The notes under the pieces are model-generated. The model was not told where the DNA came from, ran no database searches, and was given only the letters and a program-made list of their open reading frames with translations. The position numbers and the translations under genes were made by a program. Positions 43,244 to 51,386 of a stretch of DNA of 64,000 nt are shown here, in pieces; position 1 is the stretch's first letter, and the number at the start of each line of letters is the position of its first letter. The stretch spans positions 2,295,579 to 2,359,578 of the forward strand of contig NZ_KI629782.1 of assembly GCF_000503775.1 (NCBI RefSeq). Reading direction: 5' to 3'. This DNA comes from Brevibacillus panacihumi W25 (GTDB taxonomy: Bacteria; Bacillota; Bacilli; Brevibacillales; Brevibacillaceae).

Positions 43244-44101
43244 GTGCTAAAAGATCTTGTGGCCCTGACAAAGCCGCGTATCATTCGATTGAATGCCATT
43301 GCAGCATTTGGCGGTTATTGGGTCGCTTCCAAATGGAATATTGATGGTTGGACCTTTTTGTGGATGCTCCTCGGCTCCGCGTTGACGATGGCATCCGCCT
43401 GTGTGTTCAACAACTTCCTGGACCGGGACTTCGATAAAAAAATGGCCCGTACCCGCGATCGAGCCCTGCCCCAAGGGAGGATGCAGCCGCAAAGCGTGCT
43501 CATCTACGCGATTATCCTTGGCATAGCCGGTTTGGCCGTGTTGTTCGGGCTTGTCAATGCTTTGACCGGATGGCTTGGTCTGTTGGGAATATTCGTCTAT
43601 GTCGTGATCTATACCATGTGGTTGAAGCGAAATTCGACCTGGAGTACCTCCGTCGGCGGCATCTCCGGCGCGATGCCACCTGTTATCGGCTATTGTGCGG
43701 TGACAGGCGAAATCGATGCAGGAGCATGGATCTTGTTTGCCCTGCTGTTCCTTTGGCAGCCCGCTCACTTCTGGTCTCTGGCTATACGCCGTGTAGAAGA
43801 ATACCGGGCAGCAGGATTTCCGCTCCTTCCTGTCGTCAAAGGGATTCTCCGTACAAAAAAACAGATGCTTCCTTATATTTTGCTGCTGTTTCCCGCATCT
43901 ATCCTGATGTATACCTACGGTTATGTCGGCATTTATTTTCTCATCCTCTCCCTCGCTTTGGCGCTGATCTGGCTCGTTCACACGCTGCAGGGCTTCCGCG
44001 CGAAGGATGATGACAGATGGGCAAAGGTTAATTTCATCATCTCGATTAACTACCTGATGATCGTGTTCGTCGTGATGATACTGGATACCACGCATGCTTA
44101 A
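43244..44101 (+). CDS. ctaB: Protoheme IX farnesyltransferase (heme O synthase)
   Basis: A 285-residue UbiA-family membrane prenyltransferase with about nine helices. The allylic-diphosphate site NNFLDRDFDKKMARTRDRAL (~60-80) and the WQPAHFWSLAIRR segment (~160) are diagnostic of CtaB/CyoE. It converts heme B to heme O, the precursor of heme A needed by heme-copper oxidases such as the one encoded at 44729-47068. GTG start after AGGAGG, 10 bases after the TetR gene, so co-transcribed with it. Confidence 0.93.
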   Translation: MLKDLVALTKPRIIRLNAIAAFGGYWVASKWNIDGWTFLWMLLGSALTMASACVFNNFLDRDFDKKMARTRDRALPQGRMQPQSVLIYAIILGIAGLAVLFGLVNALTGWLGLLGIFVYVVIYTMWLKRNSTWSTSVGGISGAMPPVIGYCAVTGEIDAGAWILFALLFLWQPAHFWSLAIRRVEEYRAAGFPLLPVVKGILRTKKQMLPYILLLFPASILMYTYGYVGIYFLILSLALALIWLVHTLQGFRAKDDDRWAKVNFIISINYLMIVFVVMILDTTHA

Positions 44102-44130
44102 CGAAAAAAAAACAACACCCAAACAAAGAA

Positions 44131-44232
44131 GCTGACCAAACGGAAATTTTAAAAAGTATAAGGTTCTATAGCAAGGGGGGCGGTAACGTTCCCTTTTTCT
44201 GTTGAACTTGGTCAGCAGAACAAAAACGTTAC
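44131..44232. repeat. Interleaved inverted repeats (pseudoknot-like) after ctaB
   Basis: GCTGACCAA (44131-44139) pairs with TTGGTCAGC (44208-44216), and GTAACGTT (44183-44190) with AACGTTAC (44225-44232); the pairs interleave as A-B-A'-B'. The 355-base stretch 44102-44456 holds this structure and the small minus-strand gene only. Confidence 0.45.
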
Positions 44233-44258
44233 ATTCGGGGGTATAGGGGCCGAACCCT

Positions 44259-44435
44259 TTATTTGTCATTTGTATCAATAAGCATCTCCGTTAAGAGAAT
44301 AGCCGCGATTAAAGATAAAATTAACTCAACTGTATGATTGGTGTATGTGTTTTCAATTGAAAAAGCACTTGTTATAAAGTGGATAACAAGTGTAAATAGT
44401 ACCACCAAAACTAACTTTAGCACTTTAATATTCAA
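44259..44435 (-). CDS. Small hydrophobic membrane protein
   Basis: About 58 residues, two hydrophobic helices (VLKLVLVVLFTLVIHFIT and VELILSLIAAILLTEMLI) with a short polar loop, ending DTNDK. TTG at 44435 is preferred because AAAGGGGG ends 8 bases upstream; the in-frame GTG at 44444 overlaps that ribosome site. AT-richer than its neighbours. No family recognised. Confidence 0.5.
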   Translation of the reverse strand: MNIKVLKLVLVVLFTLVIHFITSAFSIENTYTNHTVELILSLIAAILLTEMLIDTNDK

Positions 44436-44456
44436 CTGATTCACCCCCTTTTCAAA

Positions 44457-44600
44457 TCAGGTAACCAATTCTATTCCAGTAGGAACTTCTTGGACTAGGA
44501 TAGAAAGTACTTTTAATCCAGAGGACGTTCGTACTGTCTGGTATGTTACATGCAGCTCCAATTGGTCCGTATAAATGCCATTTGGAAAAGTGATTCGCAT
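44457..44600 (-). CDS. Possible 47-residue peptide gene
   Basis: ATG 44600 to TGA 44457 reads MRITFPNGIYTDQLELHV and continues as a soluble, beta-like sequence ending VPTGIELVT. Its stop is 13 bases before the ribosome site of the small membrane gene, suggesting coupling. There is no clear ribosome site of its own, so the call is tentative. Confidence 0.35.
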   Translation of the reverse strand: MRITFPNGIYTDQLELHVTYQTVRTSSGLKVLSILVQEVPTGIELVT

Positions 44601-44629
44601 TGTTTACAATTCATCACCATTGCTGTGGT

Positions 44630-44694
44630 GGTAAAAAATATAAGCACCGCATAGGTGCTTTAGATTGTCAGAGGCTGCCCATGTGGACAGCCTC
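44630..44694 (-). terminator. Double hairpin terminator of the oxidase operon
   Basis: GAGGCTG/CAGCCTC (44671-44677 with 44688-44694) and AAGCACC/GGTGCTT (44642-44648 with 44654-44660); the second is followed on the minus strand by ATATTTTTT. Confidence 0.7.
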
Positions 44695-44728
44695 GTTTCT
44701 TTTTAACTATTCATGTTGCCCGCCTCCG

Positions 44729-46396
44729 CTACCAAGTACGGAACGGCGGCGAACCAGGCGCCTGATGCTGGATTTGCTCCATGATTGGATACCCGTATGC
44801 CAGCACGATCAGCACTACGAGAACGCCAACCCAGACGGTCCAACGCTCCAAAATGCGCGGTACAGGCTGAGCTTCCTCCGTCTCGGCGATCGGATATTCC
44901 GTATGCCCTTTTGGCGCCATAAAGGTGAGGTAGAGCAGAATCAGGATCAACAGGACTGCTGCTACGAAGAGCAGACCGCCGCCAAACGCCATCACGCGCT
45001 GGTAATCCATCCAGCCCAATGCTAATGGATGATCCATATAGGTCGTGAAATCCGTACGGCGAGGTCCACCTTCCAGCCCCATGGTGTGCATGGCAGCCGA
45101 CATGATGAACATCCCGACCGACCAGAAGACCGTTTGCACCATTCCCATCCGGTTGGCAGTCGGAGTAAGCGTACGACCGGTCAATACCGGAATGAGCCAG
45201 AAGCTGACACCGAAGAATGTGAGAGCGACAGCCGCTCCGACCGTGATATGGAAGTGGCCAGTAACCCAAATGGTATTGTGGACAACTGCGTTTAACTGGT
45301 TACTTGCGTTGATGATCCCTCCTGCACCGCCAGGGATGAAGAACAGCATCCCCATAAACGGTGCGAAGAAGCGCACATCGGTCCAAGGCAGTTTTTTGAA
45401 CCATCCGAAGAGACCAACCCCGCCTTTTTTGCGTCCCGTCGTCTCAAAGATGGCAAACATGGAGAATGCCGTCATCAAGGATGGAATCACTACAATCAGG
45501 GTCAGGATGACGTGAATCATTTTCCACCCTTCGGAGATCCCAGGCTCCATCAATTGGTGGTGAAAACCGACCGGGATCGAGAAGAGCAAGAGGCAGATGA
45601 AAGCCAATCGGCTCAGCGAGTCACTGAATATATGGCCGCCAATTACGCGCGGCACGCAGACATACCAGGCAATGTAGGCCGGCAAGAGCCAGAAGTAGAC
45701 CAATGGATGTCCGAAGAACCAGAACAAGGTGCGGCTGAGCATGATATTGATCGTGGGCGTCCAGCCGAGCGACCAGGGAATCAGCTGGAACACGACTTCG
45801 ACTGCCACGGGGATCGTTGCCACCATCCACAGGACATAAGTGGTCACGGACATGTACAGGAACAGCGGAGAATTTTGCCCTTTGTTCAAGCGTCTCCATT
45901 TGCGATAGCGCGAGAAAATCCCGAAACCTGCCAGCCAGCTGCCGACGACAACCAGAGCCGTTCCGATATAAAAGATCGGCGAAGCCTTGAGCGGTGCATA
46001 AAACGTATATAGGACAGAAGCTTCATTGAGGATAATCATGGTTCCCGCCATCAAGGTACCGATCACCATCAGAATCCAGCCAGACCATCCCCAGCCCAGC
46101 GCGGAGCCGTGCAGGGTCCCGCCTGTCGTCTTGGCTACCCCGGAATAGAGGAACCCGATGATGAAGAACGTGGTAAAAATCAAGGCCATCAATACGCCAT
46201 GGGTTGTTAAAATCTGGTAGTAATTCATCCAGCTCGGCAGCTCGATGATTCCTCCGCGCACCATGCCCTGCAGCATACCCGCCAGTGCTGCGACGCCGAA
46301 CGCGATGTACGCCACCCAGACGTACGCCAGACTGAGCCGGGCAGCGGGTCTGTCAACGGCTGCCGCCTTGGTTTGATTCTTTTGCAAGATATTCAT
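44729..46396 (-). CDS. cbaA: ba3-type (B-family) cytochrome c oxidase subunit I
   Basis: A 555-residue, about 13-helix heme-copper oxidase catalytic subunit. Ligands are visible: low-spin heme His in LTTHGVLMALIF, CuB His and cross-linking Tyr in FGHPLVYFWLLPAY, the CuB pair in GFHHQLMEP, and the two heme His in VTGHFHITVG. The short subunit II, the small third subunit and the sequence type indicate the ba3/B class, with high oxygen affinity. ATG at 46396 follows GCAGGTGACG; the GTG at 46405 would be within that ribosome site. Last gene of the oxidase operon. Confidence 0.93.
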   Translation of the reverse strand: MNILQKNQTKAAAVDRPAARLSLAYVWVAYIAFGVAALAGMLQGMVRGGIIELPSWMNYYQILTTHGVLMALIFTTFFIIGFLYSGVAKTTGGTLHGSALGWGWSGWILMVIGTLMAGTMIILNEASVLYTFYAPLKASPIFYIGTALVVVGSWLAGFGIFSRYRKWRRLNKGQNSPLFLYMSVTTYVLWMVATIPVAVEVVFQLIPWSLGWTPTINIMLSRTLFWFFGHPLVYFWLLPAYIAWYVCVPRVIGGHIFSDSLSRLAFICLLLFSIPVGFHHQLMEPGISEGWKMIHVILTLIVVIPSLMTAFSMFAIFETTGRKKGGVGLFGWFKKLPWTDVRFFAPFMGMLFFIPGGAGGIINASNQLNAVVHNTIWVTGHFHITVGAAVALTFFGVSFWLIPVLTGRTLTPTANRMGMVQTVFWSVGMFIMSAAMHTMGLEGGPRRTDFTTYMDHPLALGWMDYQRVMAFGGGLLFVAAVLLILILLYLTFMAPKGHTEYPIAETEEAQPVPRILERWTVWVGVLVVLIVLAYGYPIMEQIQHQAPGSPPFRTW

Positions 46397-46411
46397 CTTC
46401 GTCACCTGCCT

Positions 46412-46879
46412 TTATTTCACAATAATCGTAGTCGCCATCACCTGATGACCGGCCCCGCAGTATTCATTGCAAAGAATCAGATATTCACCGGGTTCGTCAA
46501 ACGTGTAGGTGGCAGAACTGATATGGCCTGGCAAAACCATGAAGTTGACGTTGGTCCCGGGAATCTGGAAGCCGTGGATGACGTCCGGGCTGGTCACATG
46601 AAAATTAACCTTGGCCCCAAGCGGCACCTCCATTTTATTGGGAGCAAACCCGAAAGCGAAAGCCGTCATGTAGGCGTCATACTCCTGTTCGCCCACCTTT
46701 GTCAGACCAGGATTGTCAAACGGCGGTGTTTCCGTCACCTTGGCCGGATCGATCATTGTCATATTGCTAGGCGGCGCCATCCCCATCGCGAAGGCATTGA
46801 TGCATAACAAGAGGATGAACAGCGCTAGTCCGCCAGCACCCAAAATCAGCCAAATTTTTTCATAACGGTGTAAATGCAT
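46412..46879 (-). CDS. cbaB: ba3-type cytochrome c oxidase subunit II
   Basis: 155 residues: one transmembrane helix (~10-32) and a cupredoxin CuA domain with His in SPDVIHGF and the cluster CNEYCGAGHQVM (both Cys, Glu, His and Met CuA ligands present). A single N-terminal helix, not two, is typical of ba3 subunit II. It accepts electrons from cytochrome c. Sits 15 bases before subunit I. Confidence 0.93.
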   Translation of the reverse strand: MHLHRYEKIWLILGAGGLALFILLLCINAFAMGMAPPSNMTMIDPAKVTETPPFDNPGLTKVGEQEYDAYMTAFAFGFAPNKMEVPLGAKVNFHVTSPDVIHGFQIPGTNVNFMVLPGHISSATYTFDEPGEYLILCNEYCGAGHQVMATTIIVK

Positions 46880-46906
46880 GATCCATAACCTCCCTTACAT
46901 CCTCTC

Positions 46907-47068
46907 TTACGCCCGTTCCAGGAAAAGTCCGAAGATGCCGAACCAACTTAAGAGAATAATGAGTCCAACTATGATTACGGCAGCAAACGTCCCTTTGAGA
47001 TTTTCCTGGTGCGGCTGTGTCTGTGGGGACTTTTTCGTCTCGCTCTGGGTGTTTCTTTGTGTCTCCAT
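46907..47068 (-). CDS. Small single-helix oxidase subunit (IIa-like)
   Basis: 53 residues: a polar Gln/Thr/Lys-rich head (to ~25) and one transmembrane helix (GTFAAVIIVGLIILLSWFGIFG). Its position just before subunit II and its build match the subunit IIa of ba3 oxidases, which supplies the missing helix of subunit II. ATG at 47068 follows AAGGAGCG; longer readings start without a ribosome site. Confidence 0.75.
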   Translation of the reverse strand: METQRNTQSETKKSPQTQPHQENLKGTFAAVIIVGLIILLSWFGIFGLFLERA

Positions 47069-47147
47069 CGCTCTTACGCTCCTTTCCTGACCAGTCACAT
47101 GGCGTCGTTCCTGTTACGCCTTCATTCTACCTTTGCGAAGAGCCGGA

Positions 47148-47169
47148 AGTATTTCAGGGAAATCCCCTA
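47148..47169. promoter_or_regulatory. NreC-type palindrome upstream of the oxidase operon
   Basis: TCAGGGAAATCCCCTA (47154-47169), preceded by AAGTATT, is close to the TAGGG-N4-CCCTA type bound by NreC. It is 86 bases upstream of the operon start. A near copy lies upstream of the kinase gene. Confidence 0.55.
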
Positions 47170-47226
47170 TTCTGAGACAGAATCCTCCTGATATTCCCTC
47201 ATTTCTGTCACAATCTGGTCAAAATG

Positions 47227-47250
47227 AAAAAACGACCCTGATCAGGTCGT
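47227..47250 (-). terminator. Terminator of the NreBC-like operon
   Basis: ACGACC-CTGATCA-GGTCGT stem followed on the minus strand by T6, 28 bases after the stop at 47278. Confidence 0.75.
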
Positions 47251-47277
47251 CATAAATACGATGGCATATACTGCCTT

Positions 47278-47934
47278 TTATTCGAAATCAAGCCACCCTT
47301 TTTTGATCGCATAGCGAACCAGATCGGGGCGCGTGCGAAGATGCAGCTTCTCCATGATATGCGCTTTGTGCGACTCCACCGTCTTGACCGAAACCACCAA
47401 TTGCTCTGCGATCTCCTTATTGCTGAAGCCTTTGGCGATCAGCACAAGCACTTCTTTTTCACGATCCGTCAGAATCTCATACTTCGCTTGTTCTTCCCCA
47501 TTTTTTACCATATGCAAAAACTCTTCGATCAGCGATTTGGTGGCCGAGGGATAGAGGTACGCCAATCCCTGATTCACCGTACGAATGGCGTGAATCAAAT
47601 CCAGATCCGGGGCGCTTTTTAAAATGTACCCAGCAGCCCCTGCCTGCAGCACCCGGAACAAATACTCCTCATCATCGTGCATCGTCAGCACCAGCACCTG
47701 AATGTGCGGGGCGGTTTCCTTCAATCTGGCGGTAGCCGTCAGCCCGTTTTCTCCAGGCGGCATGCTCAAATCCATCAGCACGACATCGGGGTTCAGCTCC
47801 AACGCCTTTTCACAGGCTTCCTTCCCGTCAGCGGCGTAGCCGACTACCTGCATATCCCCATGGGCTTCAAGCAGCATCCCCAGGCCCGACCTAACAATCG
47901 CATGGTCGTCAGCGATCAGCACGCGAATCGTCAT
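47278..47934 (-). CDS. nreC: Response regulator, NreC-like (NarL family)
   Basis: 218 residues: receiver with phospho-acceptor in VVLMDLSMPPG (~55) and Lys in YILKSAPD, and a LuxR-type helix-turn-helix (LTDREKEVLVLIAKGFSNKEIAEQL, VKTVESHKAHIMEKL). It overlaps the Fe-S kinase gene by 26 bases. NreC binds GGG-N4-CCC palindromes; two such sites occur here, at its own operon and at the oxidase operon. Confidence 0.9.
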   Translation of the reverse strand: MTIRVLIADDHAIVRSGLGMLLEAHGDMQVVGYAADGKEACEKALELNPDVVLMDLSMPPGENGLTATARLKETAPHIQVLVLTMHDDEEYLFRVLQAGAAGYILKSAPDLDLIHAIRTVNQGLAYLYPSATKSLIEEFLHMVKNGEEQAKYEILTDREKEVLVLIAKGFSNKEIAEQLVVSVKTVESHKAHIMEKLHLRTRPDLVRYAIKKGWLDFE

Positions 47935-49000
47935 CTTTTGTCCCCTCCTTTGGCAGTGGAATGCGAACGATCAACGTGGCGCCTTCGTCAGGTGCAGAGC
48001 GAATGTCGACCGTACCTCCCAACAGCTGAGCTCGCTCCTTCATGCCGAACAGCCCCAGTCCTTTCCCTTCTTTCATGGCTTGCCCGACATCGAAGCCAAT
48101 CCCGTCATCCACGATGGTCAACACAATTTCTTTTTCCCGATCTTCAAACACAATCCCCAGCTTGGTTGCCTGCGCATATTTGGCGGTATTGGTCATTGCC
48201 TCCTGCAGGATCCGGTACAGCGCTGTCTCGACCGCTGTCGAGTATCGGCGCCGCTCCCCTTGCACATGCAGCTCCACTTGGATGTGGAAGCTTTTCTCTA
48301 CCCGCTTCATCAGCGACCGCACTGCAGGCAGCAGCCCCAGATCATCCAGCGCAGAGGGGCGCAGCTCTAGAGCCATGCGCTTTACTTCCTCCATCGCTTT
48401 GGCTGTCATCTGCAACAGGTCATTGACGTGTTGTTTGATCGGATCGTTCAAATTCTCCTGCCCGATGACATTGAGCCCAACCAGAATGCTGTAGAGCGCC
48501 TGCCCGACTCCATCATGCAGTTCGCGGGCAATCCGCTTGCGTTCTTCCTCCTGCGCCTGAATGGCAAAATGGGTCAGCTTGTGCTGGTGCCGCTCCTTCT
48601 CCGTCTTTTGCTGGACAGACATGTCGCGGATGATCATGACCAGCTTGCCTTTTGATTCCACCGGAAGCTGCGTGGAGCTGGCGGCTACCGGGTGTTCACG
48701 TCCGTCCTTGGTACGCAAACGCATTTCAAAGGAAGGCATCTGGACTTGCTTGAAAAAGCAGTCCGCACATGTAGAGTCCTCCATGCATGTCGCCATGCCC
48801 AGACACAATTCACAGATATGCTTCTTCCCGATCAGCTCTTCTTTGGTCCAGCCCGTCATCTGTTCCAGGGCTGTGTTTACCGCTATGATCCACCCTGCAT
48901 CGTCCACAACCAGGATCGCATCACTTACGTTGGCAAAGATGGATTCCAGCAAAAAGACATCTTCCCCTGACTGTATTTGCTCGGTAGGCAACGTATCCAT
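47909..49000 (-). CDS. nreB: NreB-like oxygen-sensing histidine kinase (PAS with Fe-S cysteines)
   Basis: A 363-residue soluble kinase without membrane helices. The N-terminal PAS domain (~15-135) contains Cys63, 66, 78 and 81, spaced C-X2-C-X11-C-X2-C exactly as the [4Fe-4S] ligands of staphylococcal NreB, plus an extra Cys72. HisKA_3 motif ARELHDGVGQA (~160) and HATPase (N-box EAMTNTAKYAQ, G-box DDGIGFD) follow. NreB is active when its cluster is intact without oxygen. Adjacent to a terminal oxidase, it likely adjusts respiration to oxygen supply. Confidence 0.9.
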   Translation of the reverse strand: MDTLPTEQIQSGEDVFLLESIFANVSDAILVVDDAGWIIAVNTALEQMTGWTKEELIGKKHICELCLGMATCMEDSTCADCFFKQVQMPSFEMRLRTKDGREHPVAASSTQLPVESKGKLVMIIRDMSVQQKTEKERHQHKLTHFAIQAQEEERKRIARELHDGVGQALYSILVGLNVIGQENLNDPIKQHVNDLLQMTAKAMEEVKRMALELRPSALDDLGLLPAVRSLMKRVEKSFHIQVELHVQGERRRYSTAVETALYRILQEAMTNTAKYAQATKLGIVFEDREKEIVLTIVDDGIGFDVGQAMKEGKGLGLFGMKERAQLLGGTVDIRSAPDEGATLIVRIPLPKEGTKDDDSRADR

Positions 49001-49058
49001 GCGCTCCTCCTTCGATCACCTATATTCTTAACGCTATTGTAGTGGGAACAAGCGCGAA

Positions 49059-49080
49059 AGTGTATCAGGGAATTCCCTTA
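49059..49080. promoter_or_regulatory. NreC-type palindrome upstream of the kinase gene
   Basis: TCAGGGAATTCCCTTA (49065-49080), preceded by AAGTGTA, holds the perfect palindrome AGGGAATTCCCT about 65 bases upstream of the kinase start. It matches the oxidase-operon site in 17 of 21 positions by eye. Confidence 0.6.
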
Positions 49081-49174
49081 ACAATGTTCTTTTACTAGGT
49101 TTGTTGCCTGGTTCATACAGACTCCATATAACTGTAGAGAGCCCTGATTCGGAAAAGTGGAGTGATGGATTTTG

Positions 49175-50359
49175 ATGAAAAGTGAACGGGCCTGGTTATT
49201 AACCGGGGCAACCACCTTGTTTCTCGTAGGGACTGATGTCTTTATCATGTCTCCGCTGCTGCCCTCTATCGCTGATGAATTTGTCTTAACTCCTGCGCAG
49301 GCAGGGTGGCTCGTTACGATCATGTCGATCATGTACGCCTGCGGCTCCCCCTTTATGGGGTCCCTGTTTGACCAACTGCACACCAAGCGCAGTTTCATTT
49401 TATGGGGAGGATTAATTGGATTTTGCCTGGCAAATATCTGGACGGGCTTGTCCACCTCTTTTCTGATGCTGCTTTGCAGCCGTGCCGTTGCAGGCCTTTC
49501 GCTCGCTGCCATCGCTCCTTGTGTATACGCCTATGTCAGCGACCTCGCTCCCTCCGGTAAACGCGCCGCTTGGCTGTCTTTTATTGTTTCGGGCAATCTG
49601 ACAGGATTGTGGATAGGAACTCCGCTAGGCACGTTACTGGCCGACTACGGCGGCTGGCGCTCTCCTTTTTGGCTCATCGCCGCATGCAGCTTCGTTCTTG
49701 CTTGGATAAACCTCGCCATCTGGCCCCAAACCAAAAGAAGCCACTCTCCAGCCAATACCGCTGGACCCGCACCCGTCGTTTCCATGCTGCGATCTGTCCT
49801 CGTCACCGTCTATTGGGCTGTTGCGATCTACGCGGTGTACACCTACCTCGGGACAACCTTTATCCAAGAGACGGGATTATCCTCCTCCCAGCTTGCTTCC
49901 ACGCTGATTGCCTATGGACTTGGCGCCATGTTTGGCAGTCTTTTTGGCGGAAAGCTGGCTGATCGTTGGGGGTCAAAAGCAATCTCTTCGACCAGCTTGT
50001 TTGGTCTTTTTCTCATGCTGGTTGCCGTTGGACTTTTTTACCGGGAGATGCCCTGGCTGTACTTCCTGCTTTTTTCCTGGTCGATTGTAGGCTATGCTTT
50101 TGTGCCTGCCTACCAATCGAGACTTGCCTCAGAATACCCCTCTCATCTGGGGTTGATCATGGCCTGGAACATCACCGGCATGTATGTGGGCATGACGATG
50201 GGTTCCTATCTGGGCGGCATGCTCTATGAGCTTGGCGGTTTTGCCAGCATCGTCTCTTTAAGCGCTGTGATTGCCTTGCTTGCTGGCTTCTCCAGTTTGC
50301 GCGCTGCCCCTATAAAAAAAGAAGCGGCCCGACCTGAGCCGGACCACTTTCGTTTGTAA
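49175..50359 (+). CDS. MFS transporter (drug/sugar efflux type)
   Basis: 394 residues, about 12 transmembrane helices. MFS motif A is in GSLFDQLHTKRSFILWGG (~65-80), and the half-repeat in GGKLADRWGSKAIS (~250). The C-helix motif GLWIGTPLGTLLADYGGWRSPF (~130-150) fits the DHA1/AraJ efflux branch. Transcribed alone; the last bases form part of the minus-strand terminator of the facing gene. Substrate unknown. Confidence 0.88.
   Translation: MKSERAWLLTGATTLFLVGTDVFIMSPLLPSIADEFVLTPAQAGWLVTIMSIMYACGSPFMGSLFDQLHTKRSFILWGGLIGFCLANIWTGLSTSFLMLLCSRAVAGLSLAAIAPCVYAYVSDLAPSGKRAAWLSFIVSGNLTGLWIGTPLGTLLADYGGWRSPFWLIAACSFVLAWINLAIWPQTKRSHSPANTAGPAPVVSMLRSVLVTVYWAVAIYAVYTYLGTTFIQETGLSSSQLASTLIAYGLGAMFGSLFGGKLADRWGSKAISSTSLFGLFLMLVAVGLFYREMPWLYFLLFSWSIVGYAFVPAYQSRLASEYPSHLGLIMAWNITGMYVGMTMGSYLGGMLYELGGFASIVSLSAVIALLAGFSSLRAAPIKKEAARPEPDHFRL
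50310..50355 (-). terminator. Terminator inside the MFS 3' end
   Basis: On the minus strand AAGTGGTCCG pairs with CGGGCCGCTT (with G-U pairs), then TCTTTTTTTA follows. It serves the convergent stalk-domain gene, whose stop abuts that of the MFS gene. Confidence 0.65.
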
Positions 50360-51310
50360 TTAATTTTCTGCCGGAATTTCGACAACAAGCTTTTCCGCTA
50401 CTCCTTGCGGCGGCAGGCTGCGGGTCAGTTTTGGACCATAGAAGGCATATACTCTCATTTCCGGTTTCAGATCTTCCGGCTTCATTGCCTTCTGGTCGCG
50501 GGCATTGACGATCACGGTATCTTCCGTAATCAACAGGACGACTTGCTCCTGAGATCCTTGAGACAAGGGCTCGCCTTCTACATTCACGCGATAGGCGCCA
50601 TCCTGCCCCTTCTCCACGCTGACCAGACGGCCTCCTGTGCCCAGTACTTCCGGTGACTCCAGACTGCTTTTCACCACGATGCTGTAGGCTCCGGTCTGCG
50701 GCGGCATGCTCATCGCCATGAACTTAGCATGCGTCGCTTCTACTTCCATACCCATTTTCAAATCTTCAGGCTTCAATTCCTTGCCATCTGCGGACGTGAT
50801 TTTGGTGTCCTCGTTGAGGTGCAGGATGATTCCGGTCTCGTATCCGTTCAACAGGATCGAGTAATTGCCTTTTTCATTTTTCATTACTTTGGTGACGTTC
50901 CCGGTGACAGGAGGAGCCGCCTCTTTTTCTTCTTCCACTTTGACCGTGTCCTCTGTTACGTTTACTTCTGCCTGCAAAACGTTCTCGACAAAGGCTACTG
51001 GCACATATGTAGTGCCGTTGTAAAGAGTGTTCTGGGCCTGATCCAGTGCAACCTGCCCCGAGATCTCGCCCTTCTTCACTTCAGCAGCTTTTGTTTGCGG
51101 ATTCCAAGCTACCTGGAATCCGAGCGATTCCGCTACGGTTCGCAGGGGCACCAGCACTGTTTGCTGGTTCTGAATCGCCATTTGCTCTATTTTATTCCCA
51201 TTTACCAGAACGGAAAGCTCTTTGCCCTGCAAGGGTGCTGCCGTTACCATGTTCGTTCCCAAAACGGCCATTGCCGCTAATGTCATCATACCAGTACGAA
51301 TTTTTTTCAT
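50360..51310 (-). CDS. Copper amine oxidase N-terminal (stalk) domain protein
   Basis: A 316-residue secreted protein: signal peptide (residues 1-25, cleavage after VTAA-P region), then a Cu_amine_oxidN1 (stalk) domain (~30-125: VPLRTVAESLGFQVAWNPQTKAAEV and GTTYVPVAFVENVL), followed by two DUF-type beta repeats with the shared phrase NARDQKAMKPEDLKP / SADGKELKPEDLKM. Stalk domains are surface modules of unknown ligand, common in Paenibacillaceae. Monocistronic. Confidence 0.88.
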   Translation of the reverse strand: MKKIRTGMMTLAAMAVLGTNMVTAAPLQGKELSVLVNGNKIEQMAIQNQQTVLVPLRTVAESLGFQVAWNPQTKAAEVKKGEISGQVALDQAQNTLYNGTTYVPVAFVENVLQAEVNVTEDTVKVEEEKEAAPPVTGNVTKVMKNEKGNYSILLNGYETGIILHLNEDTKITSADGKELKPEDLKMGMEVEATHAKFMAMSMPPQTGAYSIVVKSSLESPEVLGTGGRLVSVEKGQDGAYRVNVEGEPLSQGSQEQVVLLITEDTVIVNARDQKAMKPEDLKPEMRVYAFYGPKLTRSLPPQGVAEKLVVEIPAEN

Positions 51311-51386
51311 GTTGCTTCGCCTCCATTATCATCTGTTCATGTACTTAGTCTGTCATCAAATGAGACGAAGCCATTCATGAAACGTT

